Positions 32,453-40,172 of a stretch of 43,823 bases of DNA are shown here, piece after piece. Source of the DNA: Actinomycetota bacterium. Its GTDB lineage: Bacteria; Actinomycetota; Acidimicrobiia; Acidimicrobiales; MedAcidi-G1. The notes beneath the pieces were generated by a model. That model did no database searches and was not told the DNA's origin. It saw nothing but the letters and a program-made list of their open reading frames with translations. The position numbers were made by a program, and so were the translations under genes. The DNA lies in NCBI GenBank assembly GCA_018673475.1, contig JABHCN010000015.1, forward strand, positions 1 to 43,823, read 5' to 3'. The first letter of the stretch is position 1. Each line of letters begins with the position of its first letter.

Positions 32453-32512
32453 TCCGCGTCCGGTCAGGATGTTGCTCCGCGTCCAGGTAAGCAGGTCGCT
32501 CCGCATCCGGGA
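32448..32512. repeat. Three imperfect copies of a 15-base motif, period 23-24
   Basis: GTCGCTCCGCGTCCGG occurs at 32448, as GTTGCTCCGCGTCCAGG at 32471, and as GTCGCTCCGCATCCGGG at 32495. Copies differ by one to three bases and lie one after another between two convergent genes; the first overlaps the right arm of the terminator-like hairpin. Confidence 0.75.
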
Positions 32513-32516
32513 AGAG

Positions 32517-32900
32517 TCAGCCCACCAGCAACCGGGCCTCCATGCCACCCTCACGGTGTCCCGGTATGTCGCAGTAGAGGATGTAGCGACCGGCATCAAG
32601 GCTGATCTGACCCACATCTGTCGACCCACCGCTGACCTCCAGGCGGAGGCTGTCCTCGTGGCCCTCGACGACCAGCGAGTGGCCCTGCATCCCATCGAGC
32701 ACGTACTGAATGGTTATCTCGCCGGCTTCGGCCCCGTACTGGTCCAGGTCGAAGTCCAACGTGTCCAGGGCGACCACCCGGAGCATCCCGTCAACAGGTT
32801 CTGGCAGCGGAGTTGCAGCACCACCGCAGGCCGCCGCCACTCCGACAAGCAGGACCACAACCGTCAAACGACGCCAGGTGGAGTTCGGTGTGTCCCTCAT
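32517..32900 (-). CDS. Cupredoxin-like lipoprotein
   Basis: The 127-residue exported protein has a lipoprotein signal (MRDTPNSTWRRL, then VVVLLVGVAAAC, lipobox VAAAC at about 21-25), so it is anchored on the outer face of the membrane. The mature part is a cupredoxin domain. Copper ligands are visible as His in GHSLVVEG and the cluster ILYCDIPGHREGGME (Cys, His, Met), a type 1 blue copper site as in plastocyanin- or sulfocyanin-like proteins. I chose ATG 32900 as the only start giving the signal peptide; the longer frame reads antisense to the next gene. It may carry electrons for a membrane oxidase; the partner is unknown. Confidence 0.88.
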   Translation of the reverse strand: MRDTPNSTWRRLTVVVLLVGVAAACGGAATPLPEPVDGMLRVVALDTLDFDLDQYGAEAGEITIQYVLDGMQGHSLVVEGHEDSLRLEVSGGSTDVGQISLDAGRYILYCDIPGHREGGMEARLLVG

Positions 32901-32943
32901 ACGCGGCGAGGCTACCGATGGAAGGCACTCATGGGGACTGGCA

Positions 32944-33888
32944 ATGGGCGATGATGTCTCCATGGCAGAGGCGACCAACAGGGACAGCGGGAAGGTCGCG
33001 CTGCTAGCCAACCCTGCGGCGCACTCCGGAACGGCCACCCGCGATCTTGACAAGGTCCTGGCCGTACTCCATGAGCGCGACACAGGTGTCGACCTGCTGG
33101 CGGCCGGATCTGCCGACGAGAGCATCAGGGCCGTTGCCGGATCCACTGCCGAACGGGTCCTCGTCATGGGCGGGGACGGAACAGTCCACCTGGCTGCCTC
33201 TGTCCTGGCAGACACCGACCGGATCCTGGGAATCCTCCCGTGTGGAACAGGAGACGACGCTGCGAGGGCACTTGGACTTCTCGACGGCGATCTGGCCCTA
33301 CGCGTTGACCGGGCCCTCTCCGAACCGGTGTCCATCAACCTCATCACCGGCGCAGAACGACCGGTCGTCACCAGCCTCATAGCCGGATTCCCAGTTGCCG
33401 TGAACAGTCGGGCCAACGCAATGCGGTTCCCTCGCGGTGCCTCCCGCTACACGATCGCCACGCTCCTCGAGATACCGCGCATGGTCCCCACCACCTACCG
33501 CCTCACCCTCGACGGTGCTGCTGTCGACCTCACTGCGGCAGTGGTGGTCATTGCCAACACGGCGTGGTTCGGGGGCGGCATGGAGATCTGCCCCGGTGCC
33601 GAGCCGACCGACGGCCTCATGGACATCTGTGTAGTCGGAGACGTGAGCCGGATCGAACTACTCCAGTCCTTCCGCATGGTCGACACCGGTGCCCACGTGA
33701 ACCACCCCGGAGTCTCGATGTTCAGGGCTGCCGAAGTTTCTCTGGAGTTGCTGGAAGACCCCAGAGGCACCGGCGCTGCCGGGGACCTGCGGGCCGACGG
33801 CGAGGCCATGGAACCGATTCCTCCCGGTGGCCGCACGACCGTTAGGGCGGACAAGGCATCTCTTCTGGTTGCCGGAGCCTCAACCTGA
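32944..33888 (+). CDS. Diacylglycerol kinase-like lipid kinase
   Basis: A DAGK catalytic-domain protein of about 314 residues. The nucleotide motif VLVMGGDGTVHLAASVL (GGDGT, near 76) and LPCGTGDDAARALG (GTGDD near 105) are clear. The C-terminal half has VIANTAWFGGGMEICPGAEPTDGLMDICVV, the usual beta-sandwich of YegS/DgkB-type kinases. Such enzymes phosphorylate diacylglycerol or related lipids. The start is uncertain: ATG 32944 and ATG 32962 both fit, and the divergent cupredoxin gene lies only 43 bases away. It is not in an operon with a visible lipid partner. Confidence 0.85.
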   Translation: MGDDVSMAEATNRDSGKVALLANPAAHSGTATRDLDKVLAVLHERDTGVDLLAAGSADESIRAVAGSTAERVLVMGGDGTVHLAASVLADTDRILGILPCGTGDDAARALGLLDGDLALRVDRALSEPVSINLITGAERPVVTSLIAGFPVAVNSRANAMRFPRGASRYTIATLLEIPRMVPTTYRLTLDGAAVDLTAAVVVIANTAWFGGGMEICPGAEPTDGLMDICVVGDVSRIELLQSFRMVDTGAHVNHPGVSMFRAAEVSLELLEDPRGTGAAGDLRADGEAMEPIPPGGRTTVRADKASLLVAGAST

Positions 33889-33903
33889 GGCAGGCCCCGC
33901 GGC

Positions 33904-33909
33904 TAATGT
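33904..33909 (+). promoter_or_regulatory. -10 box of the SelW-like gene
   Basis: TAATGT, 8 bases before ATG 33918; this supports ATG 33918 as the true start rather than the GTG at 33990. Confidence 0.45.
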
Positions 33910-33917
33910 CAGCCTGC

Positions 33918-34199
33918 ATGAAAGACACCATGGACATGCACAGCATCGAGATCACCTACTGCGTTCCCTGAGACTATTCACCTCGCGCCGTGAGCGCGGT
34001 CAGGGACCTCCTCTCCAACTACCAGCACGTCATCAGCGACCTGCGCCTGGTCACGGGTTCCAAGGGCGTCTACGACGTACGGGTCGACGGCGAGCTCGTC
34101 TACTCCAAGGACGAAACCGACCGACACGCCGAGGATGGCGAGGTGCTCGAGATCTTCAGGGGAATCGTGGGCCCCGGCGTGCCCGTCTACGGGACATAG
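33918..34199 (+). CDS. SelW/Rdx-family selenoprotein, in-frame UGA at 33969
   Basis: The frame from ATG 33918 to TAG 34199 encodes 93 residues if the TGA at codon 18 (33969-33971) is read as selenocysteine. The N-terminus IEITYCVPUDYSPRAV holds the CxxU redox motif of the SelW/SelT/SelH (Rdx) family in the right place, after the first beta strand. The rest (LRLVTGSKGVYDVRVDGELV, then YSKDETDRH) is the normal SelW fold. Without recoding, the gene would begin at GTG 33990 and lose the active site. A hairpin starts 12 bases after the UGA, with loop CGTGA. These small thioredoxin-like proteins are linked to thiol redox balance. It lies 145 bases before rubrerythrin. Confidence 0.88.
33984..33998 (+). 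promoter_or_regulatory. SECIS-like hairpin after UGA 33969
   Basis: CGCGC (33984-33988) pairs with GCGCG (33994-33998) around loop CGTGA, G at position 2. The loop begins 17 bases after the UGA. CCT (33981-33983) and AGG (34002-34004) can extend the stem across a 3-base bulge. Confidence 0.65.
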
Positions 34200-34343
34200 A
34201 GGCACATAGGGAAGCCCTCAAACTGGACAGACCGGGCCTCCGGAGAATGTGCAGGGCTGGTCTACGGGCCTAGGCTCATGGCCGGACCGGTATACCGCCC
34301 AAAGATCACCTCTACACACCATCTCCAGATCAGGAGCATCACA

Positions 34344-34760
34344 ATGAGCCTCGACGGAACCCAGACGCACGAGAACCTTAAGGCCGCCTTCGCCGGCGAG
34401 TCACAGGCCAACCGCCGCTACCTCTACTTCGCCAAGGTGGCCGACATCGAGGGCTACCCCGATGTGGCCGGCAACTTCCGCGACACCGCCGACGGCGAGA
34501 CAGGCCACGCCCACGGCCACCTCGACTACATCAAGGGTGTTGGCGACCCGGCCACGGGCCTCCCGATCGGCGACACCCACGAGAACCTGGCCGCAGCGGT
34601 GGCAGGCGAGACCCACGAGTACACCGACATGTACCCGGGCATGGCCAGGACCGCCCGCGACGAGGGCTTTGATGAGATTGCCGACTGGTTCGAGACCCTC
34701 GCAAAGGCCGAGAAGGCCCACGCCGGTCGGTTCCAGTCGATGCTCGACTCGATCAGCTGA
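34344..34760 (+). CDS. Rubrerythrin (erythrin domain only)
   Basis: A diiron ferritin-like protein of 138 residues. It starts [29 protein letters not shown], the rubrerythrin signature with the first Glu ligand, and continues with [32 protein letters not shown] and [14 protein letters not shown], which supply the remaining Glu and His ligands. The C-terminal rubredoxin domain is absent: the chain has no Cys. Rubrerythrins reduce hydrogen peroxide. ATG 34344 has AGGAG about 8 bases upstream. Next come an Fe-S oxidoreductase and a DUF3501 protein, a recurrent trio, and the oxidoreductase may be its electron donor. Confidence 0.95.
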   Translation: MSLDGTQTHENLKAAFAGESQANRRYLYFAKVADIEGYPDVAGNFRDTADGETGHAHGHLDYIKGVGDPATGLPIGDTHENLAAAVAGETHEYTDMYPGMARTARDEGFDEIADWFETLAKAEKAHAGRFQSMLDSIS

Positions 34761-34836
34761 ACCCAGCCGCCATCTTGAAGGCAGGTGCGGCCGGAGGCCA
34801 TGCCATCGGCCTTTGCTCCAGGCCCAAAGGTTCCCT

Positions 34837-36201
34837 GTGACGGAATCAGACCACGGCTCCATCTCGTACTCCCCGACCGCCGGGATTACATACGACCCGT
34901 CAGACGACCTCTACTGGGACCCAGCCGCCCTCAAGGGGGAGATCAACCGCACGTTCGAGATCTGCCACGGATGTCGGATGTGTTTCAAGTACTGCGACAG
35001 TTTCCCGTCGCTGTTCTCATTTCTCGACGAACGCCACGACGGCAACGTGAGGCTGGTCACCGGCGACGAGACCGCCCAGGTGATGGACGCCTGCTTCCAG
35101 TGCAAGCTCTGTGAGGTGCAATGCCCCTACACCGTCCGCGACGGGCACGACTTCCAACTGGACTTCCCGAAGCTGGTCCACAGGTACAGGGCACAGCAGA
35201 CCCGGGCCGGCAGGACGAGCCTGCGTGACCGGGTTCTAGGTGATCCGGACCGCACTGCCAGGGCGGCCAGGGCATCCGGTGGGCTGGCCAACGCACTCAA
35301 CTCCAGGAGCCGGTTACACCGACGCTTTCTGGACCTGCTCCTTGGAATCCACCCCGACAAGGACCTACCGCGGTTCGCCCGCACCACCTTCACATCGTGG
35401 GCCGAGGACGAGGGGCTCGTCGGCGACGATCCCTCTGACGGTGAGGTCGTCGTGTTCCCCACCTGCTACGTGGAACACAACGAACCCGAGGTGGGCCACG
35501 ACACCGTGTCGGTGCTGTCCAGAAACGGCGTGGACGTCACCTGCGAGAAGGGCCTCCAGTGCTGCGGTATGCCGGCATGGGAGTCCGGAGACCTCGAGAC
35601 ACTCCAGAAGAAGGCCAGCATCAACCTGGACCGCCTGATGCCCCATGTGGATGCAGGAAAGTCCGTGGTGGCAATCAACCCGACCTGTTCGATGATGCTC
35701 CGCCGCGAGTACCCGGAACTCGTCTCCGAAGAGGATCGTCCACGGGCACAGGCACTGGCTGCTGCCGTCGTCGACCCAAGCGAGTTCCTCTGGTCCATCC
35801 GCGACGAGGACCGCTTCGACGGCGGCTTCGCCAGCACCCCGACAACTGTCAGCTACCACGCCCCGTGTCACCTGCGAGCTCAGGCGGTGGGCTTCAAGGG
35901 ACGCGACCTCCTGCGTCGCATTCCCGGCGTCAGGCCATCCACGACCATGGAGTGCTGCGGCCACGACGGCACCTTCGCCATGAAGACCGAGGGCTATGAG
36001 GTATCGGTGAGGATCGGCAAGAAGGCATTTGACGGCATCGCCTCACCTGATGCAGAGGTGTGGGCCACCGACTGCCCGCTGGCGGCCCTGCAGTTCGCCC
36101 AGCACGCTGGCCGTCGACCCATGCACCCGATGTCGATTTTGGCGAGGGCATATGAGCCCGACGGTTTCCCTACGCCTGTCGATCAGGAAGGCCCCCGATG
36201 A
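34837..36201 (+). CDS. Fe-S oxidoreductase with two CCG domains (GlpC/HdrB-like)
   Basis: The 454-residue protein has two 4Fe-4S ferredoxin motifs, [11 protein letters not shown] near 40 and [13 protein letters not shown] near 85. Two cysteine-rich CCG domains follow: [15 protein letters not shown] near 240 and [14 protein letters not shown] near 370, with APCHLRAQ before the second. This is the layout of the GlpC, GlcF and HdrB-type electron-transfer subunits. GTG 34837 is chosen; the open frame further upstream is a shadow of rubrerythrin. The stop overlaps DUF3501 by 4 bases. Association with rubrerythrin suggests a role in peroxide defence. Confidence 0.92.
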   Translation: MTESDHGSISYSPTAGITYDPSDDLYWDPAALKGEINRTFEICHGCRMCFKYCDSFPSLFSFLDERHDGNVRLVTGDETAQVMDACFQCKLCEVQCPYTVRDGHDFQLDFPKLVHRYRAQQTRAGRTSLRDRVLGDPDRTARAARASGGLANALNSRSRLHRRFLDLLLGIHPDKDLPRFARTTFTSWAEDEGLVGDDPSDGEVVVFPTCYVEHNEPEVGHDTVSVLSRNGVDVTCEKGLQCCGMPAWESGDLETLQKKASINLDRLMPHVDAGKSVVAINPTCSMMLRREYPELVSEEDRPRAQALAAAVVDPSEFLWSIRDEDRFDGGFASTPTTVSYHAPCHLRAQAVGFKGRDLLRRIPGVRPSTTMECCGHDGTFAMKTEGYEVSVRIGKKAFDGIASPDAEVWATDCPLAALQFAQHAGRRPMHPMSILARAYEPDGFPTPVDQEGPR

Positions 36202-36794
36202 CCGAGGTGCCGACCGCTCCAGGAGGGAGACACCCTCACCACGTACGTCGTGGGGAGATAGTCGACTACCAGACCTACGAGGACAACCGTGGCGAGATTC
36301 GCAGCGGTGCAATGGCCATCAAGGCACCGCGCCGAATCCACCTGGGCGTGCACCTGACCTTCCTCTTCGAGAACCACGACACGATGCACTACCAGATCCA
36401 GGAGATCATGAGGGCCGAGAAAATCGTCCGTGAGGCCTCGATCGCCGAGGAACTGGACACCTACAACGGCCTGCTCGGTGGAGTCGGCCAGCTCGGATGC
36501 GCCCTCCTGATCGAAATCGACGACGAGGATGAGCGAAGGAAGATGCTCACGGCGTGGCTGGGCCTCCAGGAACACCTCTATGCACTGGACCACGAGGGCA
36601 ACCGCTCCTACGCCGGGTTCGACCCATCTCAGGTCGGCACCGACCGCCTGTCGGCAGTGCAGTATCTGACCTTTGACCTGTCAACTCCACCCGTCGCCCT
36701 TGGCTGCGACTTCCCGGGCATGGTCCTGGAGACGAACCTCGACAAGGCCCAGTGCCGAGCCCTGGCAGACGACCTGGCTGCCACCCGCGGCTGA
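36198..36794 (+). CDS. DUF3501 family protein
   Basis: The 198-residue protein matches DUF3501: [34 protein letters not shown] at the start and [24 protein letters not shown] next, with [10 protein letters not shown] near the end. The function is unknown; the family is found with rubrerythrin and Fe-S oxidoreductase genes, as here. It is translationally coupled to the Fe-S gene by an ATGA overlap. No metal motif is obvious, though His and Glu are plentiful in the first helix. Confidence 0.92.
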   Translation: MTEVPTAPGGRHPHHVRRGEIVDYQTYEDNRGEIRSGAMAIKAPRRIHLGVHLTFLFENHDTMHYQIQEIMRAEKIVREASIAEELDTYNGLLGGVGQLGCALLIEIDDEDERRKMLTAWLGLQEHLYALDHEGNRSYAGFDPSQVGTDRLSAVQYLTFDLSTPPVALGCDFPGMVLETNLDKAQCRALADDLAATRG

Positions 36795-36831
36795 CGACCC
36801 GCCGGCGTAGCCCGCCCAGCCTGGAAGACGA

Positions 36832-37689
36832 CTAACCCAGGTCGGCCAGATCCGCCAACTTGTCGAGGATCGGCAGCACCACGTCGGCACCGTCTGGCGG
36901 CAGCCCGAACACCAGCCTGTCAACCCCAAGGGAACGGGCATGTTCCACAACAGCACGTTCGTGGGGTGCTCCGTACACGCTCACCTCGACCTCGGCTGGA
37001 TCGCGACCCGCCCGCTCGCACTCCTCGTCTCTCGCCGTCAGCCATGCCGACGGGTTGAACTCGCCGCGACCGGCAATCGGTATCCAGCCGTTCCCGTACC
37101 GCACGGCCCTCTTCAGGCCGCCCGGCATGACCCCACCAACGTGGATGGGCGGATGGGGCTTCTGGAGCGGCTTGGGGTTCTGGAAGATGGGGTCGAAGTC
37201 GACCTGTTCGCCGTGGTACTCGGCCTGTTCTGAGGCCCAGATCTCCTTCATGGCCTCAATCCGCTCACGCATCAGCCCGAAACGCCTCTCATGGTCGGTG
37301 CCGTGGTTTGCCATCTCCTCAAAGCCCCAGCCGGCTCCGACGCCGAAGAGGAACCTGCCCCCTGACAGCACGTCGATGCTCGTCACCAACTTGGCGAGAT
37401 GGATCGGGTCACGCTGGACAACCAGTGCGATACCGGTGGCCAACTTGAGCTCACTTGTCACCGCCGCTGCTGCGCTGAGGCACACGAAGGGGTCCATGGT
37501 GTCGTAGTACATCTGTGGCAACACGGGCCCACCGGGCCATGGAGCGGTACGGCCCACCGGAATATGGCTGTGCTCTGCAAACCAGAGCGACTCGAATCCA
37601 CGCTGCTCGAGGGCTACCGCCAACTCTGCCGGTGGGATCGTGTAGGAGCACGGAAAGATGCTCACTCCGAGTTTCATGGTGATTGACAT
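36832..37689 (-). CDS. LLM-class F420-dependent oxidoreductase
   Basis: A luciferase-like (TIM-barrel) oxidoreductase of 285 residues. Visible features are FESLWFAEHSHIPVG, LKLATGIALVVQRDPIHLAKLVTSIDVLSGGRFLFGVGAGW and a C-terminal HPPIHVGGVMPGGLKRAVRYGNGWIP, the pattern of the TIGR03619-like F420 group. The cofactor is inferred from family, as FMN members look similar. The substrate is unknown. ATG 37689 has GGAG 5 bases upstream; Met 37677 is an alternative. Several paralogues are usual in actinobacteria. Confidence 0.9.
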   Translation of the reverse strand: MSITMKLGVSIFPCSYTIPPAELAVALEQRGFESLWFAEHSHIPVGRTAPWPGGPVLPQMYYDTMDPFVCLSAAAAVTSELKLATGIALVVQRDPIHLAKLVTSIDVLSGGRFLFGVGAGWGFEEMANHGTDHERRFGLMRERIEAMKEIWASEQAEYHGEQVDFDPIFQNPKPLQKPHPPIHVGGVMPGGLKRAVRYGNGWIPIAGRGEFNPSAWLTARDEECERAGRDPAEVEVSVYGAPHERAVVEHARSLGVDRLVFGLPPDGADVVLPILDKLADLADLG

Positions 37690-37753
37690 GGCCGCTCCGT
37701 TGGTCCCGGTTCGTCGAGTGGCCGACCCTAGACCCTGAGGTCGGATTCGGCCT

Positions 37754-37801
37754 CATTACTCGACTCAGCCCACGACTCATTCCTCGACTCAGACCACGAC
37801 T
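37754..37801. repeat. Two tandem 24-base copies before the TetR promoter
   Basis: Positions 37754-37777 and 37778-37801 repeat with two mismatches (cores CTCGACTCAGCCCACGACT and CTCGACTCAGACCACGACT). A partial third copy follows. They lie upstream of the -35 of the TetR promoter. Confidence 0.8.
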
Positions 37802-37820
37802 CAGCCAGTGCCATCCCAGC

Positions 37821-37848
37821 TTGACATATGGATAACAAGCATTATCAT
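37821..37848 (+). promoter_or_regulatory. Promoter with embedded palindromic operator for TetR gene
   Basis: TTGACA (37821-37826), a 16-base spacer and TATCAT (37843-37848) lie 6 bases before ATG 37855. The palindrome GATAA-CAAGCA-TTATC (37831-37846) covers the spacer and -10, an ideal place for autorepression. Confidence 0.75.
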
Positions 37849-37854
37849 CGCTGG

Positions 37855-38586
37855 ATGGTTGTAGTGGGGACCGGGTCTGACCCGTCGCAGCGCGTGGTTT
37901 CTGGCGACGCTCCACCCCCTGCAGCAGACGACGCTCCAACGGGCGAGGACCTGACCGAGATCCTGTTGCATGCCGCCGCAGAGGTGTTCGCAGAACAGGG
38001 ATACGAACGGGCCGGCGTCGCCGAGATCGCGCGGCGGGCCGGGGTAACCACAGGAGCCATCTACAGCCGCTACACCGGCAAGGCCGAGATGCTGCTGGCC
38101 GCCGTCGACCTGCACGTACCCGACGAGATTCAGCAGCTGCTCCGGTCGGACCACCCCGGCGAGTCGGCCACAGACGTGCTGTCCTCGTTGGGAGCCCACC
38201 TTGTCGACGACCTGCCCAGGGGGTACGGCCTCTTCCTCGAAGCCATCGTGGCAGGCCGGCGTGACCCTGAGTTGGCCGCAGCCATCCGCAGACGTGTCGA
38301 GGACGAAGACGCCAGGCTGGCAGAGCTCGTCGATGAGGCCACCACAGACGGGGTCTTCGACCCGGATCTCGACCGGTTCGCAACCGTCCGCCTCGCACAC
38401 GCCATCGGCTTCGGCATGACCCTCACCCGCGTAATGGGCCTGGACCTACCCGAGTCCGACACGTGGACCACGGTTATCGACAGGGTCATCGGATCCCTGG
38501 CGGTTCCGGCCAGCCAGCAGCGTTCGCCCAACGACCAGGCCAACCCACCACCGGGCACCCCCCGACAAACAGGAGAAACAGAGTGA
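37855..38586 (+). CDS. TetR-family regulator
   Basis: A transcription factor of 243 residues. The HTH region is ILLHAAAEVFAEQGYERAGVAEIARRAGVTTGAIYSRYTGKAEML (about 45-90), a standard TetR domain; the C-terminal ligand domain is unassigned. ATG 37855 is chosen because the promoter at 37821-37848 places the transcript start on it; the in-frame ATG at 37828 lies inside the promoter. A palindrome between -35 and -10 suggests autorepression. The stop overlaps the diiron protein by 4 bases (GTGA), so regulator and enzyme are co-expressed. Confidence 0.9.
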   Translation: MVVVGTGSDPSQRVVSGDAPPPAADDAPTGEDLTEILLHAAAEVFAEQGYERAGVAEIARRAGVTTGAIYSRYTGKAEMLLAAVDLHVPDEIQQLLRSDHPGESATDVLSSLGAHLVDDLPRGYGLFLEAIVAGRRDPELAAAIRRRVEDEDARLAELVDEATTDGVFDPDLDRFATVRLAHAIGFGMTLTRVMGLDLPESDTWTTVIDRVIGSLAVPASQQRSPNDQANPPPGTPRQTGETE

Positions 38587-39761
38587 CAACCACCGAGAAT
38601 GCACCAACGGCCGAAAACCCCCTCAGCCGGGCATTCGATCTTGAGACATACGCCAACGACCCGGACCGCATTGCCGAATACTCGGTCTGGAATCAGGACG
38701 TAGCCAGCGTGATCCACACAGTGGAGGACAACGCCGACGCCATCTTCACCTGGAACTACGACAAGGGCGAGAGGGCTGCGCTCGACAAGCTCTACGAAAA
38801 GGCCAAGACATCACAATGGAACGGCCAGACCGACCTGGACTGGTCCATCGACGTGGACCCGTACAAGACCCTCGCCCCAGCAGACCCCCTCGAGGTGCAG
38901 TACTTCGCGGAGAACCCGGAGTCGCCGCTCCACAAGTTCAACGATGCCGAATGGGCAGAGGTCGGTGTCGAGTCGCTCAACTGGAGCCTGGCCCAGTTCA
39001 TGCACGGCGAGCAGGGCGCCCTGCTCTGCACCGCCAAGATCGTCGAGACGGTCCCATGGATAGACGCCAAGTACTACGCCGCCACCCAGGTGGTCGACGA
39101 GGCCCGACACGTAGAGGTGTTCGCCCAGTACCTGGACACCAAGCTGGACGGAATCAAGTACCCATGCAACACCCACCTGGGCCTGCTGCTCGACGACATC
39201 CTCAACGACAGCCGCTGGGACATGACCTACCTGGGCATGCAGATAATGGTTGAGGGCCTTGCCCTGGCGGCATTCGGCTTCATGCACCAGACCATCGAGG
39301 AACCGCTACTCAAGAAGCTGCTCCGCTACGTGATGAGTGACGAGGCCCGCCACGTGGCCTTCGGGGTGATCAGCCTCCAGGAGGTGTACCAGCAGTTGAC
39401 GGTCGCCGAGCTCCGGGACCGCCAGGAGTTCGCCTTTGAGGCAGCCCTGCGAATGCGCGACCGCTTCATGCGCCAGGAGATGTGGGAGCGCTTCGGCGTA
39501 GACGTAAAGGAAATGGTCAAGTTCCAGCTCGGCATGCCCGACGAACTGCGCATCTTCCAGCGACTGCTGTTCTCAAAGATCGTCCCCAACTGCAAGAAGT
39601 TGGGTTTGTTGGATGCTGGCGACGGCTGGCTGCGTGACCGCTTCACCGATATCGGCGTAATCGAGTTTGAGAACTGGGTCGACACCGGCGAGGAGTACGC
39701 CGACCTGGACGAGGTGGCGAAGGACAGAGAGGAAGCCAGAGAGGCCGCGGCCGCCAACTAG
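38583..39761 (+). CDS. Ferritin-like diiron protein (AurF/R2-type)
   Basis: The 392-residue protein is a four-helix diiron-carboxylate protein. Ligands are complete: E143 (HGEQGA), E173 and H176 (DEARH), E224 (VEGLA), and E254 and H257 (second DEARH). The doubled DEARH is striking. It resembles R2-like and AurF-like oxygenases, which oxidise amines or fatty chains, but the substrate is not known. GTG 38583 overlaps the TetR stop. It is convergent with chorismate mutase, sharing 4 bases at the stops. A possible fatty acyl substrate fits the acyl-CoA ligase nearby, but that is weak inference. Confidence 0.82.
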   Translation: MTTTENAPTAENPLSRAFDLETYANDPDRIAEYSVWNQDVASVIHTVEDNADAIFTWNYDKGERAALDKLYEKAKTSQWNGQTDLDWSIDVDPYKTLAPADPLEVQYFAENPESPLHKFNDAEWAEVGVESLNWSLAQFMHGEQGALLCTAKIVETVPWIDAKYYAATQVVDEARHVEVFAQYLDTKLDGIKYPCNTHLGLLLDDILNDSRWDMTYLGMQIMVEGLALAAFGFMHQTIEEPLLKKLLRYVMSDEARHVAFGVISLQEVYQQLTVAELRDRQEFAFEAALRMRDRFMRQEMWERFGVDVKEMVKFQLGMPDELRIFQRLLFSKIVPNCKKLGLLDAGDGWLRDRFTDIGVIEFENWVDTGEEYADLDEVAKDREEAREAAAAN

Positions 39762-40051
39762 TCCCCGGCCGACAGGTGGTGCCTGATGACCTCGTCGATC
39801 ACGAACCTCAGGAACTTCTCGGAGAACACCGGGTCGATACCGGCAGCCTCGGCCATGCCCCGCATGCGTTCGATCTGCTCGGCCTCCCGCTCGGGGTCAG
39901 CCGGCGGCAGGCCGGCCTCGGCCTTGTAGACACCCACCTGGCGGGTGACCCTGAAGCGCTCAGCCAGAAGGTGGATCATGGCTGCGTCGATGTTGTCGAT
40001 GCTGGCCCGGAACTCAGCCAGCACCTGATCCTCGCCTGAAATGCCTGCCAT
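39758..40051 (-). CDS. Chorismate mutase (AroQ class)
   Basis: A chorismate mutase domain of about 97 residues, which turns chorismate into prephenate for Phe and Tyr synthesis. The helical pattern LAEFRASIDNIDAAMIHLLAERFRVTRQVGVYKAEAGLPPADPEREAEQI is typical, with the Arg/Lys/Glu active-site residues. ATG 40051 is chosen since AGAGGAAAG precedes it and the conserved helix begins soon after; the frame extends to 40189 without need. It is convergent with the diiron gene (4-base overlap of ends). The partner DAHP synthase is not in the window. Confidence 0.93.
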   Translation of the reverse strand: MAGISGEDQVLAEFRASIDNIDAAMIHLLAERFRVTRQVGVYKAEAGLPPADPEREAEQIERMRGMAEAAGIDPVFSEKFLRFVIDEVIRHHLSAGD

Positions 40052-40172
40052 CACGCTTTCCTCTCGCTGTATGCCAGCAGCGTAGGCGCACCAGCTCATG
40101 CTCCAGCGCTGGTATCCAGCCCGCCAGTGGCTACTAGTCTCCACTGACCTGTCGTAACCAGAAGGGCAAACA

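Noticed and set aside
33990-34199. GTG 33990 as the start of the SelW-like protein
   Set aside because: It would remove the CxxU active site and would begin inside the SECIS-like hairpin; there is no promoter box or ribosome-binding site at the right distance.
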